From Aquificota bacterium (GTDB lineage: Bacteria > Aquificota > Aquificia > Aquificales > Hydrogenothermaceae), in contig JAADDZ010000015.1 of NCBI GenBank assembly GCA_013153635.1, positions 1-64,000 on the forward strand: 64,000 bases of DNA, written 5' to 3'. Below, piece after piece: positions 6,643-14,316 of the stretch. Positions within the stretch are counted from its first letter, which is position 1. Every line of letters starts with the position of its first letter. Below the pieces are notes generated by a model that saw nothing but the letters and a program-made list of their open reading frames with translations, searched no databases and had not been told where the DNA came from. Both the position numbers and the translations under genes were made by a program.

Positions 6643-7093
6643 TGTTTTTATTTCTCCTGAAAAGCTTTTTTAAATTAGAAAAAACCGTAAATAATTTGAT
6701 TTTGATTTTATCCATCATTGATAAAGTATTTTCAGTTCCTAAGCTATCTATAATCAGTCCAACTGATGCAATAGCTAAAACCAATTCAGGTTTTGAATTC
6801 ATAGATATTCCATACTTTTCAGCTGTATTAATATATGAATTTTTCCAAACGGTTTTTAGCATAGGATTTAGCTGTTCACCTCTTACTTGTACTTTTATTC
6901 CTTCAAACATTTGTAATATAAATTCTGCTTCTGCTTCATATGGATTTACTTTTTTTCCAGTAGAGCCTTTAGGTCTACCTCTCTTTTTTTTCTGTTCTTG
7001 TCCTTGATTTTCCTGATTTTCTTCCTGCGGTGGTATAAAATCTCCTGGTACTTCTCCTAAAATTTCTGGACCTATATTTTTTTCGTCATTCAT
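6602..7093 (-). CDS. Unknown protein with an AT-hook-like basic motif and a hydrophobic segment
   Basis: The 163-aa protein has an acidic, Glu/Gln-rich N-terminus and then KKKRGRPKGS (about 35-44), matching the RGRP core of AT-hooks. A conserved-looking helical region and a hydrophobic stretch (LVLAIASVGLIIDSL, about 104-118) follow. The tail is very basic and Asn-rich. It precedes and overlaps the packaging ATPase by 41 bases. It could tether DNA to the viral membrane or to the ATPase. This is inference; I recognise no family. Confidence 0.55.
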   Translation of the reverse strand: MNDEKNIGPEILGEVPGDFIPPQEENQENQGQEQKKKRGRPKGSTGKKVNPYEAEAEFILQMFEGIKVQVRGEQLNPMLKTVWKNSYINTAEKYGISMNSKPELVLAIASVGLIIDSLGTENTLSMMDKIKIKLFTVFSNLKKLFRRNKNNGSNTKQNNNSNW

Positions 7094-7344
7094 TCTTCAA
7101 CCTCTCCAAAAAAGAAATCTTTTAGTTTTTCAAAAAAATTGTCAGTTTGATATGCTTCCTTGCTTTTCAATTTTTGTTGAAGTTTATCTAATTCCTTCAG
7201 TAGTTTTTCATTTTCAGCCTTCAACTTTGCCAATTCCGTTTCTGAATCTACAGACGCTTGTTTTTCTTGATTTCTTTTTATCGCTTCAGAAATTTCATGT
7301 ATTTGCTTTTTCAGTAGTTCTAAATCATCTCTTATCTTGCCCAT
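7090..7344 (-). CDS. Small coiled-coil protein
   Basis: The 84-aa protein is predicted to be almost entirely a coiled coil (heptads from about residue 5 to 65). It has a short aromatic C-terminus (NFFEKLKDFFFGEVEE). A GGAGGA box lies at the right distance from ATG 7344. It overlaps its neighbours by 4 and 13 bases. Function unknown; a scaffolding or assembly role is conceivable. Confidence 0.6.
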   Translation of the reverse strand: MGKIRDDLELLKKQIHEISEAIKRNQEKQASVDSETELAKLKAENEKLLKELDKLQQKLKSKEAYQTDNFFEKLKDFFFGEVEE

Positions 7345-7649
7345 ATTTTCCTCCTTATATTTTTTATAATTGTTATAATTTTCTTTGTGATTCTTTTTAT
7401 AAAGTTCATTTCAAGATGCTCATAAATATTTTCAAGTTCGCAATCAATTTGGTCTAATGCTCTATCAACTATATCAACACGATTGTTTATTTTTCTTAAG
7501 TTCATATCAAGCTCATGCATTAGATCTAGAATAGACTTTTCCTCAGAAATCAATTGTTTCGCAAGATCTTCGAATATTTTGAGTTTCCGTTCTAAAATCA
7601 TTACTTTCTCCTCTAGCTCCCTTATCCTTTGTTCGTTTGATTTCATCAT
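7332..7649 (-). CDS. Coiled-coil protein with basic amphipathic C-terminus
   Basis: The protein is 105 aa if it starts at ATG 7649, which has GGAGGG six bases upstream. A second well-placed box (GAGGAG) precedes an internal ATG at 7601 that would give 89 aa. The first 85 residues form heptad repeats with many Leu/Ile. The last 20 residues are Ile/Lys-rich (IKRITKKIITIIKNIRRKI) and could bind membrane or nucleic acid. The gene overlaps the upstream frame by 107 bases, unusual even for this element. Function unknown. Confidence 0.55.
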   Translation of the reverse strand: MMKSNEQRIRELEEKVMILERKLKIFEDLAKQLISEEKSILDLMHELDMNLRKINNRVDIVDRALDQIDCELENIYEHLEMNFIKRITKKIITIIKNIRRKIWAR

Positions 7650-8343
7650 TTACAACCCTCCAGATTTTTTGATATAGCTTTAATTCTTTCTTCATTTGCT
7701 TTTGATTTGCTATTGTCATAGCTCTGAAAAGTATTTCGTTTATTTCTCTTCTTAAAGTTTTTATCCTCTTGGAGCTGATTTTTTTGTCAAGATAGAAAAT
7801 TTCAGAGATTATTTTTGAGATTCGGATTAACTTTTTAAGTTCATCTAAATTTGATTTTTCTAATCGATAAATTCTTTTTCTGATTTTTTCATAATTTTTT
7901 TTGTCAAGATAGAAAATTTTTAATTCTTCTTTCGGTCGTATCGATCGTAAAAAATGGACGCTCGGATTTTTTATAGTTTTTTTATACTTTTTAATTCGTG
8001 TATTTAGGAAAAGAGAAGAGATTAAATCTAACTTAGATCTCTTTGTATACCAACCACCACCAAAAGTAAGTTTAGAAAAACTTATTATATTATCTAACTT
8101 GACATTTCTCTGATTAAAAAAAGTTTTTTCTTCTTGCTCTTTAAAATCAACAGGTTTAAAGATTTTCTCTTTATGTATTTTCTTAAATCTTTCCCATTCT
8201 ATTTTCTTTTTCCCCTGGAACCCTCCCTTTGGCTTAAAAATAGATCGAACATATATTGTAAATAGCTCTAGTGGTAATTCTTTTTTCATTAAAATAGTTA
8301 TTCCGCCAGTTCTTCCTTTTGATATATGAATTTTATATATCAT
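7543..8343 (-). CDS. First gene of the viral operon, unknown basic protein (candidate replication or early protein)
   Basis: About 266 aa from ATG 8343; a TTG at 8349 is the alternative. No ribosome-binding site is visible, and a possible -10 box (TATACA, minus strand) lies within the palindrome just upstream, so the message may be leaderless. The product is very Lys/Arg/Ile-rich, with an N-terminal beta-like part and a long helical C-terminal half. The heptapeptide IFYLDKK occurs twice (about residues 144-150 and 183-189), encoded by identical 24-base runs. Being promoter-proximal in a DJR element, an early or replication role is plausible, but I see no HUH, primase or initiator motif. Confidence 0.5.
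   Translation of the reverse strand: MIYKIHISKGRTGGITILMKKELPLELFTIYVRSIFKPKGGFQGKKKIEWERFKKIHKEKIFKPVDFKEQEEKTFFNQRNVKLDNIISFSKLTFGGGWYTKRSKLDLISSLFLNTRIKKYKKTIKNPSVHFLRSIRPKEELKIFYLDKKNYEKIRKRIYRLEKSNLDELKKLIRISKIISEIFYLDKKISSKRIKTLRREINEILFRAMTIANQKQMKKELKLYQKIWRVVNDEIKRTKDKGARGESNDFRTETQNIRRSCETIDF
7779..7802. repeat. 24-base direct repeat, copy 1
   Basis: This run is identical to 7896-7919 and starts TTTTTTTGTCAAGATAGAAA. Both copies lie in frame inside the first viral gene and encode IFYLDKK, so an internal duplication of a peptide motif is the simplest explanation. Confidence 0.7.
7896..7919. repeat. 24-base direct repeat, copy 2
   Basis: Second copy of the 24-base run at 7779-7802, 117 bases apart start to start (39 codons), in the same reading frame. 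The spacing is a multiple of three, which is consistent with a protein-level repeat. Confidence 0.7.
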
Positions 8344-8348
8344 TTTCA

Positions 8349-8368
8349 AAGATAATGTATATTATCTT
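8349..8368. promoter_or_regulatory. dif-like palindrome / operator at the right edge of the provirus
   Basis: AAGATAAT and ATTATCTT form perfect 8-bp arms around GTAT. The core ATAATGTATATTAT is identical to the centre of the Escherichia coli dif site, where XerC and XerD half-sites flank TGTATA. It lies at the element-host junction, which carries no integrase gene. It also overlaps the presumed start of the leftward viral operon, with TATACA on the minus strand as a possible -10 box. Either a Xer attachment site or a repressor operator would fit. Confidence 0.45.
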
Positions 8369-8419
8369 AGAAATTAATATATAGATTTCATATACTAGCC
8401 AAAAACAAAAACTAGCTTA

Positions 8420-8428
8420 TGTTATAAT
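8420..8428 (+). promoter_or_regulatory. Extended -10 promoter for kamA
   Basis: TGTTATAAT matches the extended -10 consensus TGnTATAAT. It is 42 bases upstream of the kamA start, leaving room for a leader of about 35 bases that contains GGAGGTGG. No good -35 hexamer is visible, as expected for an extended -10 promoter. Confidence 0.6.
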
Positions 8429-8469
8429 TGTTTCCCACATTTGTACAAAATTTAATGGAGGTGGAAAGT

Positions 8470-9777
8470 TTGCCTAAATATAAAAATTACACTCTTCGAA
8501 ATTTCAAGGATATTCCCCAGATTAGCAAACTTCCCGAAGATTATATATTTGCAATAGAAGTAGTAGGACATGTTCTTCCTTTTAAGGTCAATAACTATGT
8601 AATAGATGAACTTATAGACTGGGATAATTACGAAAATGATGCTATTTTTACCTTAACCTTTCCTAGAAAGGAGATGTTAAAACCTCATCATTTTGAGGCG
8701 ATGGCAGACCTATTAAGGAGGGGTGCTTCAAAAGAAGAGATACAAAAGAAAGCTAATGAGATAAGGTTTGAACTAAATCCCCACCCGGCAGGGCAGTTTA
8801 AAAATATTCCTAAATTTAATGGAAAAGAGCTAAAAGGGATTCAGCACAAGTACAAAGAGACAGTTCTTTTTTTCCCAAGTCAAGGGCAAACTTGTCACGC
8901 TTACTGTTCTTTTTGTTTTAGATGGCCTCAATTTGTGGGTATAAGTGAACTAAAGTTTGCGATGAAAGAAGTAGAGCTACTGATTGAATATTTATCCGCT
9001 CACCCAGAGGTTACTGATGTACTATTTACTGGTGGTGACCCTCTGATAATGAAAACGAGAGTTTTGGAACATTATATAAGACCTTTACTTGAAGCTGATT
9101 TGCCAAATTTACAAACTATTAGAATAGGGACTAAGGCTTTAGGTTTTTGGCCTTATAGATTTTTGAGTGATGATGATTCTGATGAACTTTTAAAACTCTT
9201 TGAAGACATTGTAAAATCTGGAAAACATCTAGCATTTATGGCTCATTTTAACCATCAAAAAGAATTAGAAACGCCAGCTGTAGAAAAAGCGGTAGAAAGG
9301 ATTTTAAATACAGGGGCAGTAATAAGAACCCAGTCTCCAGTTATGAAAAACATAAATGACGACCCACAGGTTTGGTCTTCGATGTGGAAAAAGCAGGTTT
9401 CTATGAATATGATTCCATATTATATGTTTATAGCTAGAGATACAGGGGCTCAACACTATTTTGGTGTACCTCTTTATAAAGCGTATGAAATATTCAAGGA
9501 AGCGTACAAAAATGTTAGTGGTATAGCTAGGACTGTAAGAGGTCCTAGCATGTCAGCAGAGCCGGGAAAGATTCAAGTAAGTGGCGTAACCCAGATAAAC
9601 GGAGAAAAGGTCTTTGTACTAAATTTTTTACAAGGTAGAAATCCTAACTGGGTTATGAGACCTTTCTTTGCTAAGTATGATGAATCTGCTATGTGGGTTT
9701 CAGATTTGGAGCCTGCGTTTGATAAAAGATTTTTTTATGAGGAGGAACTAGAGAAAATTCTTGCAGGGGACCTTTAA
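8470..9777 (+). CDS. kamA: Lysine 2,3-aminomutase family radical SAM/PLP enzyme
   Basis: The start is taken as TTG 8470, preceded by GGAGGTGG at ideal spacing; an ATG at 8455 lies upstream of most of that box and is unlikely. The protein (about 435 aa) has the radical-SAM motif CHAYCSFC (CxxxCxxC), then the FTGGDPL motif that contacts SAM and a TIM-barrel core. A C-terminal segment around SGIARTVRGPSMSAEPGKI should carry the PLP site region. KamA-family enzymes move the alpha-amino group of lysine to the beta carbon; some members modify EF-P. The C-terminal half differs from classical clostridial KamA, so the exact substrate is uncertain. The gene is convergent with the TonB receptor. Confidence 0.75.
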   Translation: MPKYKNYTLRNFKDIPQISKLPEDYIFAIEVVGHVLPFKVNNYVIDELIDWDNYENDAIFTLTFPRKEMLKPHHFEAMADLLRRGASKEEIQKKANEIRFELNPHPAGQFKNIPKFNGKELKGIQHKYKETVLFFPSQGQTCHAYCSFCFRWPQFVGISELKFAMKEVELLIEYLSAHPEVTDVLFTGGDPLIMKTRVLEHYIRPLLEADLPNLQTIRIGTKALGFWPYRFLSDDDSDELLKLFEDIVKSGKHLAFMAHFNHQKELETPAVEKAVERILNTGAVIRTQSPVMKNINDDPQVWSSMWKKQVSMNMIPYYMFIARDTGAQHYFGVPLYKAYEIFKEAYKNVSGIARTVRGPSMSAEPGKIQVSGVTQINGEKVFVLNFLQGRNPNWVMRPFFAKYDESAMWVSDLEPAFDKRFFYEEELEKILAGDL

Positions 9778-9784
9778 GCCCCCT
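9765..9784. terminator. Possible short bidirectional terminator between kamA and the TonB receptor
   Basis: AGGGG (9765-9769) and CCCCT (9780-9784) can pair around ten bases spanning the kamA stop, between two convergent genes. There is no clear T-run on either side, so termination strength is doubtful. Confidence 0.3.
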
Positions 9785-9790
9785 ACAGAC

Positions 9791-11761
9791 TTATAGTCTA
9801 ACGTCAACCTTCACATATAAGAATCTTCCGGGTTCAGGCACTCTAACCCCTGTAGAAAAAGGATTTCTAAGATAAGAGAGATGTAAATAATAAAATTCGT
9901 CAAACAGGTTTTCTACTCCAAATGTAAAGTTCATAGATTTTTTGGTATAACTGAATCTCAAGTTTACTACATTCCAGCTATCAGTTGGAAGCTCGTTAAG
10001 AGTAGAATCTATATCGTCTTGGTCGTGATTATATATATCTTCTAGATAAACAGCCAAATTATCCCTTTTATACACAAGAGAAAGCATAGCTTTTAAAGGA
10101 GGTATCTCTGCTAGGTCTTTATCTTCCCCCTCTTTCTTTTTACCTACTTGATAAGACAGTCCTGTTGAAACAGATATACTATCTGTTATAGAGAAAAATC
10201 CGTTAACAGACCCTCCATACATGTATGCATCTATATTTGTGTAAGAGAGAGCTGGTGCAGGGGTCATAAATTTGTATAAATATATGTAATCTTTCAAATC
10301 ACTATAAAACAGGGTAAAGTTTAACTTTCCTTTTATAAACTTTTTATCTAAGGCTAGTTCTATCTGTCTATTTTTGGTAGGTTTTAAGAAAGGATTCCCA
10401 ACCCAGTTTGGTTTGGTTGGAGGTCTTTGTAGAGCTATAAATAACTCTTGAGGGTCAGGAAATCTAATGGTATGACTTAGTGTTACTCTTGTAGAAAGAT
10501 TTTTCCCTATGTTTTTTCTTCCTTCCACTAGCCCGCTTATGTAGTCGTGATTCACTGTGGTTTTTGTAGTACCGTAGTACATAGAATATAGATTTTTATT
10601 ATCTCCCATTACTCCAATATTCGCTTTTGAATAAAAATGGTCGAATCTAATTCCTGCTTTGACATTTATATTTTTTAGTTTTGTTTTGTAGAAACCAAAA
10701 ATGCCAAAATTAAAGTTCTTAACATCAGGTATCATACCTTTATTGTCAATCATCATAAGCTGGTTGTCTGCTAACCATTCTCTATTGAAAAGCTCTACTC
10801 CTGCATCTACTTTTGAAAATCCTTTTACTATCTTTGTTCCATAAACTTTAGAACTGGCAATAGTTCTCATCATATAACCTCTAGATGAGAGGGTTCCATC
10901 TGTCCAAGGTACTGCTGATACTCTGTATGTATCGCTCATGTCGTGATCCATTTGGGAGTAGTATAGGTTTATATTTAAGTTATCTTTTGAATTGTATTCT
11001 ATACCAAATCTAAGATTTTCATCTTTTGTTGAGTCCATCATTAGATAAGGGTAAAGTACACTTTTTGCATCAAAATAGGAAGCTGTAAAATTTAAGCTTT
11101 TGTATTTTAACTTCATAGTTGTCTGTTTTAAGTCTATAGCTTTTTTATCTATGTATTTATCTTGATATGCAGACATACCAGTTGGGTATTCGGTAACTTT
11201 TTTTCCTTCACCTGTTTCGTATGGTTTACTGTACAAAGAAGCAAATCCTACCCAAAATCCAGACAGATTAGATACTAAAGATGTATAGTTGTAGCCAAAA
11301 CTTCCCCCAGTAACATTTAAATCAAACTCGTTTTTATCAGGTTGAGGTTTTTTTGTAATGACATTAATCACTCCTCCCAAAGAGCCTTGGTTTTGAATGT
11401 CGTTGGTTTTTATAGATATACCTTCTATCTCAAAAGGTCTTACAAAAAATGCTGGGTTGTCCATTCCGTTAGGACAAGCCCCATAGACTCTAGTATCATC
11501 AATGAGTACATTAATATTATTTCGTCCAAAACCTCTTAGAAAAATTTCTGTAACAGAAACCCCTTTTCTGACTATACTTATCTCCGGATAATTCTTAAAC
11601 AAGATTTCCCCAAGGTCAAAATCTTTGTTTTTTTCGATTTCTTCTTTCTCAATTTGATAGGCTGGTTCTTTAATAGAGATTTTTTCTACTTTTGTTACTT
11701 CTGCAAAAGAAACAAAAGGTATAAAAGTACATGATACTAAAGGAAATATCACTCTCTTCAT
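9791..11761 (-). CDS. TonB-dependent outer-membrane receptor, OprC/NosA-like (copper)
   Basis: The 656-aa precursor has a signal peptide (about 1-20). A TonB-box-like segment and plug domain follow (about 35-140, with FLRGFGRNNINVLIDD and GGVINVITKKP). A 22-strand-type barrel ends in the expected aromatic/charged strand FLYVKVDVRL. The plug contains GACPNGMD, giving a CxxxM motif (Cys96, Met100). An extracellular-loop region contains MDHDM, giving an HxM motif (His273, Met275). These match the copper-binding ligands known for Pseudomonas OprC. GGAGGGG precedes the ATG. Copper import is thus a good inference; ExbB/ExbD are encoded at 54.3-55.4 kb. Confidence 0.85.
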   Translation of the reverse strand: MKRVIFPLVSCTFIPFVSFAEVTKVEKISIKEPAYQIEKEEIEKNKDFDLGEILFKNYPEISIVRKGVSVTEIFLRGFGRNNINVLIDDTRVYGACPNGMDNPAFFVRPFEIEGISIKTNDIQNQGSLGGVINVITKKPQPDKNEFDLNVTGGSFGYNYTSLVSNLSGFWVGFASLYSKPYETGEGKKVTEYPTGMSAYQDKYIDKKAIDLKQTTMKLKYKSLNFTASYFDAKSVLYPYLMMDSTKDENLRFGIEYNSKDNLNINLYYSQMDHDMSDTYRVSAVPWTDGTLSSRGYMMRTIASSKVYGTKIVKGFSKVDAGVELFNREWLADNQLMMIDNKGMIPDVKNFNFGIFGFYKTKLKNINVKAGIRFDHFYSKANIGVMGDNKNLYSMYYGTTKTTVNHDYISGLVEGRKNIGKNLSTRVTLSHTIRFPDPQELFIALQRPPTKPNWVGNPFLKPTKNRQIELALDKKFIKGKLNFTLFYSDLKDYIYLYKFMTPAPALSYTNIDAYMYGGSVNGFFSITDSISVSTGLSYQVGKKKEGEDKDLAEIPPLKAMLSLVYKRDNLAVYLEDIYNHDQDDIDSTLNELPTDSWNVVNLRFSYTKKSMNFTFGVENLFDEFYYLHLSYLRNPFSTGVRVPEPGRFLYVKVDVRL

Positions 11762-11955
11762 GACCCCTCCATTTTAAAAATTTTGTTGATTTAACAAAAA
11801 AGTAACATAAAAACAAAAAAGAATCAATGTATTGTTTTATGAAATAATTTCCATATTTTTCTTTTGATGCAGAGATTAAAGATATAAGTATTTATGTATA
11901 TTTATGGTATTGTATTTTGTATAGTTTCTGTAAAAATTAAATAAGGAAGAAAGGA

Positions 11956-12234
11956 ATGGAGGATTTGTACTTTATGGTAAATTCTGAAAAGAAGAAAAAG
12001 ACATACGTTTTTGATAACCATATACTAGCTCTTTTAGAGGAGCTAAAGCTTATAACAGGTAAAAGTGAGACCCGTATAATTAGTGAAGCTCTAGAGCTTT
12101 ATGAAAAACATATAAAAGAAGAGGAGAGCTTAAAAAATTCTTTAGGTATGTTATTAGATAAAATCTCTGACCTTAGCTACAAATTAGGTCAGTGTGAAGC
12201 TCAACTAGATGAACTAAAGAGACAGAAAAATTAG
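11956..12234 (+). CDS. Ribbon-helix-helix DNA-binding protein with C-terminal coiled coil
   Basis: The 92-aa protein has a beta strand [18 protein letters not shown] followed by a helix-turn-helix pair ([20 protein letters not shown]), as in CopG/Arc-type repressors (residues about 15-55). A coiled-coil tail follows (about 60-90). It is transcribed divergently from the TonB receptor across a 195-base AT-rich gap, so it could regulate that gene. An internal ATG (residue 7) with GGAGG upstream is an alternative start. Its stop overlaps the convergent surE stop. Confidence 0.7.
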   Translation: MEDLYFMVNSEKKKKTYVFDNHILALLEELKLITGKSETRIISEALELYEKHIKEEESLKNSLGMLLDKISDLSYKLGQCEAQLDELKRQKN

Positions 12235-12995
12235 CTTGGAAATATAAGAAAGTTATCTTTGTCTAACTGGGATAAGGCTTCGTAAGAAGTCAAATCTAGC
12301 CTAATAGGTGTTATAGATACAAAGCCGTTTTTTACCGCAGTATAATCACTGCCGGGTTCACATTCTTCTGTTAAACTCTCTTCTCCACCTATCCAGTAGT
12401 ATACTTCTTTGGAAGGGGAGAGGTATTTTACGATTTGCTCTTTGTAAGCACCTCTCCCTTGCTTAGTTAGTAAAAATCCTTTTATCTCTTTAGGGACATT
12501 TACATTTAGGAAAACTCCTTTTGGTAAACCTTTGCGAAGTACCTGTTTAGCTATCCTTAGTCCTACCTGTGCTATAGAACTAAAATCTGGATTTTTAGAT
12601 GAGGAAGGGGAAATGGCGATAGAAGGAATACCAAACAATGTACCTTCTCTAGCCGCTCCAACTGTTCCTGAATAAAATATATCGTTGCCAAGGTTTGGAC
12701 CAAGGTTGATACCAGATATTAACAGGTCTGGTTTTTGTTCTTTGAGTACCACATAGTATCCAAGATGTACACAATCAGCAGGAGTACCATCGATTACTAT
12801 GTAGAAGTTTTCTTCTTTTTGTTCTATTTTTAAAGGGCGTGTAAATGTGAGAGAGTGGCTAGTACCGCTCATATTTCTGTCTGGGGTTACAGTTATAACC
12901 TCAAATCCTTCTGAAAGGAGTTTTTCTCTTATTGTGTTAAGACCTTCTGATAAATATCCGTCGTCATTTGTCAAAAAGATTTTGTATTTACTCAT
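12231..12995 (-). CDS. surE: 5'/3'-nucleotidase SurE
   Basis: The 254-aa protein opens with [13 protein letters not shown] (Asp-Asp metal ligands) and has [14 protein letters not shown] and [24 protein letters not shown], all SurE signatures. It dephosphorylates nucleoside monophosphates and is linked to stress survival. It is the last gene of the leftward tamB-MPN-rpe-def-lgt-surE operon and overlaps lgt by eight bases. Confidence 0.95.
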   Translation of the reverse strand: MSKYKIFLTNDDGYLSEGLNTIREKLLSEGFEVITVTPDRNMSGTSHSLTFTRPLKIEQKEENFYIVIDGTPADCVHLGYYVVLKEQKPDLLISGINLGPNLGNDIFYSGTVGAAREGTLFGIPSIAISPSSSKNPDFSSIAQVGLRIAKQVLRKGLPKGVFLNVNVPKEIKGFLLTKQGRGAYKEQIVKYLSPSKEVYYWIGGEESLTEECEPGSDYTAVKNGFVSITPIRLDLTSYEALSQLDKDNFLIFPS

Positions 12996-13773
12996 CTGTC
13001 TCTAACAACCTTTGAGATTTTAGTTTGTACAGTAGTATAGACACTCCTACTACTACCATCGTCATACTTATAATCTGATTCCATGTTAGTCCTATAGGTT
13101 CTATAGGAGGCGTTACATTTCTTATAAATTCTAAAAGGAATCTTTCTGTTCCATACAGCACCAAGTACATACCAAAAATCTGACCATCGAAAAGCTTTTT
13201 TCTATAAAATAAAAACAAAATACCAAATATCACAAAATTGAAAAACGCTTCCAAGGGTTGAGTTGGATAGAGTGTCATTCCCGGAGGAGCGGCTGAATCT
13301 TCTGGAAATTTTAGTCCAAAATGTTCCCAAAATGAGTGTTCTGGTACAGGTTTACCGTAACAGCACCCTGCGGCTGTACACCCTAATCTTCCGATACCAT
13401 GTCCTATGATAATTGCTATAGCCGCCGCATCAGCTACTTTCCACAGATTGATTTTGTATATCTTTATCAATATTAACGCTGTAATTATGCCTCCAATAAA
13501 ACCTCCAAACCAGTCAATCCCTCCTTTCCATATAGCTATATAGTCCACAAATGTTTTAAATTGGTCGTGGTGTTCTAAGATGTACGCAAATCTAGCCCCT
13601 ACTAAGCCTCCTATTATAGTAAGGATAAAAAGGTTCTCTGCCTGCTTTTCTTTGATACCTTCTTTTTTGGCAAAATGCAAAAATATGTAAAAAGATACAA
13701 TCATTCCAATAGCAACGAGAACGCCGTAGGTACTTATTACAAAATCTCCGATTCTAAATAGCTCTGGACACAT
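12988..13773 (-). CDS. lgt: Prolipoprotein diacylglyceryl transferase
   Basis: The 261-aa polytopic membrane protein has about seven spans. It carries the family signature [19 protein letters not shown] (about 124-142), containing the Lgt GRxGNFxNxExxG-equivalent region as found in deeply branching bacteria, plus a conserved [12 protein letters not shown]. It attaches diacylglycerol to lipobox cysteines, the first step of lipoprotein maturation. It overlaps def by one base upstream and surE downstream. Confidence 0.93.
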   Translation of the reverse strand: MCPELFRIGDFVISTYGVLVAIGMIVSFYIFLHFAKKEGIKEKQAENLFILTIIGGLVGARFAYILEHHDQFKTFVDYIAIWKGGIDWFGGFIGGIITALILIKIYKINLWKVADAAAIAIIIGHGIGRLGCTAAGCCYGKPVPEHSFWEHFGLKFPEDSAAPPGMTLYPTQPLEAFFNFVIFGILFLFYRKKLFDGQIFGMYLVLYGTERFLLEFIRNVTPPIEPIGLTWNQIISMTMVVVGVSILLYKLKSQRLLETDE

Positions 13774-14306
13774 TACTTTGCCTTTGTTGATTGTTTTATA
13801 TTCTTTAGATATTTATTTAGTACCATTCTCTTCTTGACTGGAGGAAGATAGTTTATAAATGGAATTCCATTTAGGTGGTCTATTTCATGCTGAAGAACTA
13901 TGGCTAAAAAACCATCTGTATCTATTTCTATATCTTTCCCTTCTATATCTTTTGCTATCACTTTTACTCTTTCTGCCCGTGGTATAGTTATCTGTACTCC
14001 GGGAAAGCTAAGACACCCTTCTGTAGATTCTATCTCTCCTTCTTTGTGTACTATTTTTGGGTTTACAAGCGCTAGTTTTACTCCGTCTTCATCTTCTTGG
14101 GATTCATACTTTCTTATATTTGTATCAATTACTAGAATCTGGTAAGGGATTCCTATCTGATTAGCGGCTAAACCTACTCCCTCTTCTTGATACATTTTTT
14201 GAAACATTATATCTGTATAGGTTTTTAGTTTATCATCAAAATATGTTATTTCTTTTGTTTTTTGTTTTAGTATCTTATCTGGCCATGTTCTTATCTTGTA
14301 ATCCAT
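13773..14306 (-). CDS. def: Peptide deformylase
   Basis: The 177-aa protein contains all three deformylase motifs: GVGLAANQIG, EGCLSFPG and LQHEIDHLNG. The metal ligands are the Cys of motif 2 and the two His of motif 3. It removes the N-formyl group from nascent proteins. The gene lies between rpe and lgt in the leftward operon. Confidence 0.96.
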   Translation of the reverse strand: MDYKIRTWPDKILKQKTKEITYFDDKLKTYTDIMFQKMYQEEGVGLAANQIGIPYQILVIDTNIRKYESQEDEDGVKLALVNPKIVHKEGEIESTEGCLSFPGVQITIPRAERVKVIAKDIEGKDIEIDTDGFLAIVLQHEIDHLNGIPFINYLPPVKKRMVLNKYLKNIKQSTKAK

Positions 14307-14316
14307 TTTAAACCTC

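Larger units (their letters stand above)
186..8350 (-). mobile_element. Integrated tailless double-jelly-roll (DJR) capsid virus, provirus or remnant
   Basis: All genes from 175 to 8343 are tightly packed on the minus strand. They include a DJR-type major capsid protein (4583-5500) and an FtsK/HerA-type packaging ATPase (5998-6642), the two hallmark genes of the PRD1/PM2-like lineage. A spike, small membrane proteins, a holin and a lytic transglycosylase fit a membrane-containing icosahedral virion with a lysis cassette. I see no portal, terminase, tape measure, tail, integrase or transposase. The right edge is the kamA promoter region. The left edge is uncertain, because the holin gene overlaps by 11 bases the 3' end of a convergent gene that runs off the window. 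About 8.2 kb is close to the 9-10 kb genomes of PM2 and FLiP, but the absence of a recognisable replication gene leaves open a defective element or one extending leftward. Confidence 0.8.

Noticed and set aside
7779-7919. The 24-base direct repeats as attachment sites
   Set aside because: Both copies are in frame inside one gene and encode the same heptapeptide, so they do not bound any element.
186-8350. Interpretation as a remnant of a tailed prophage
   Set aside because: No portal, terminase, head protease, tail tube or tape-measure gene is present, while the capsid pattern and the short packaging ATPase fit the DJR lineage.
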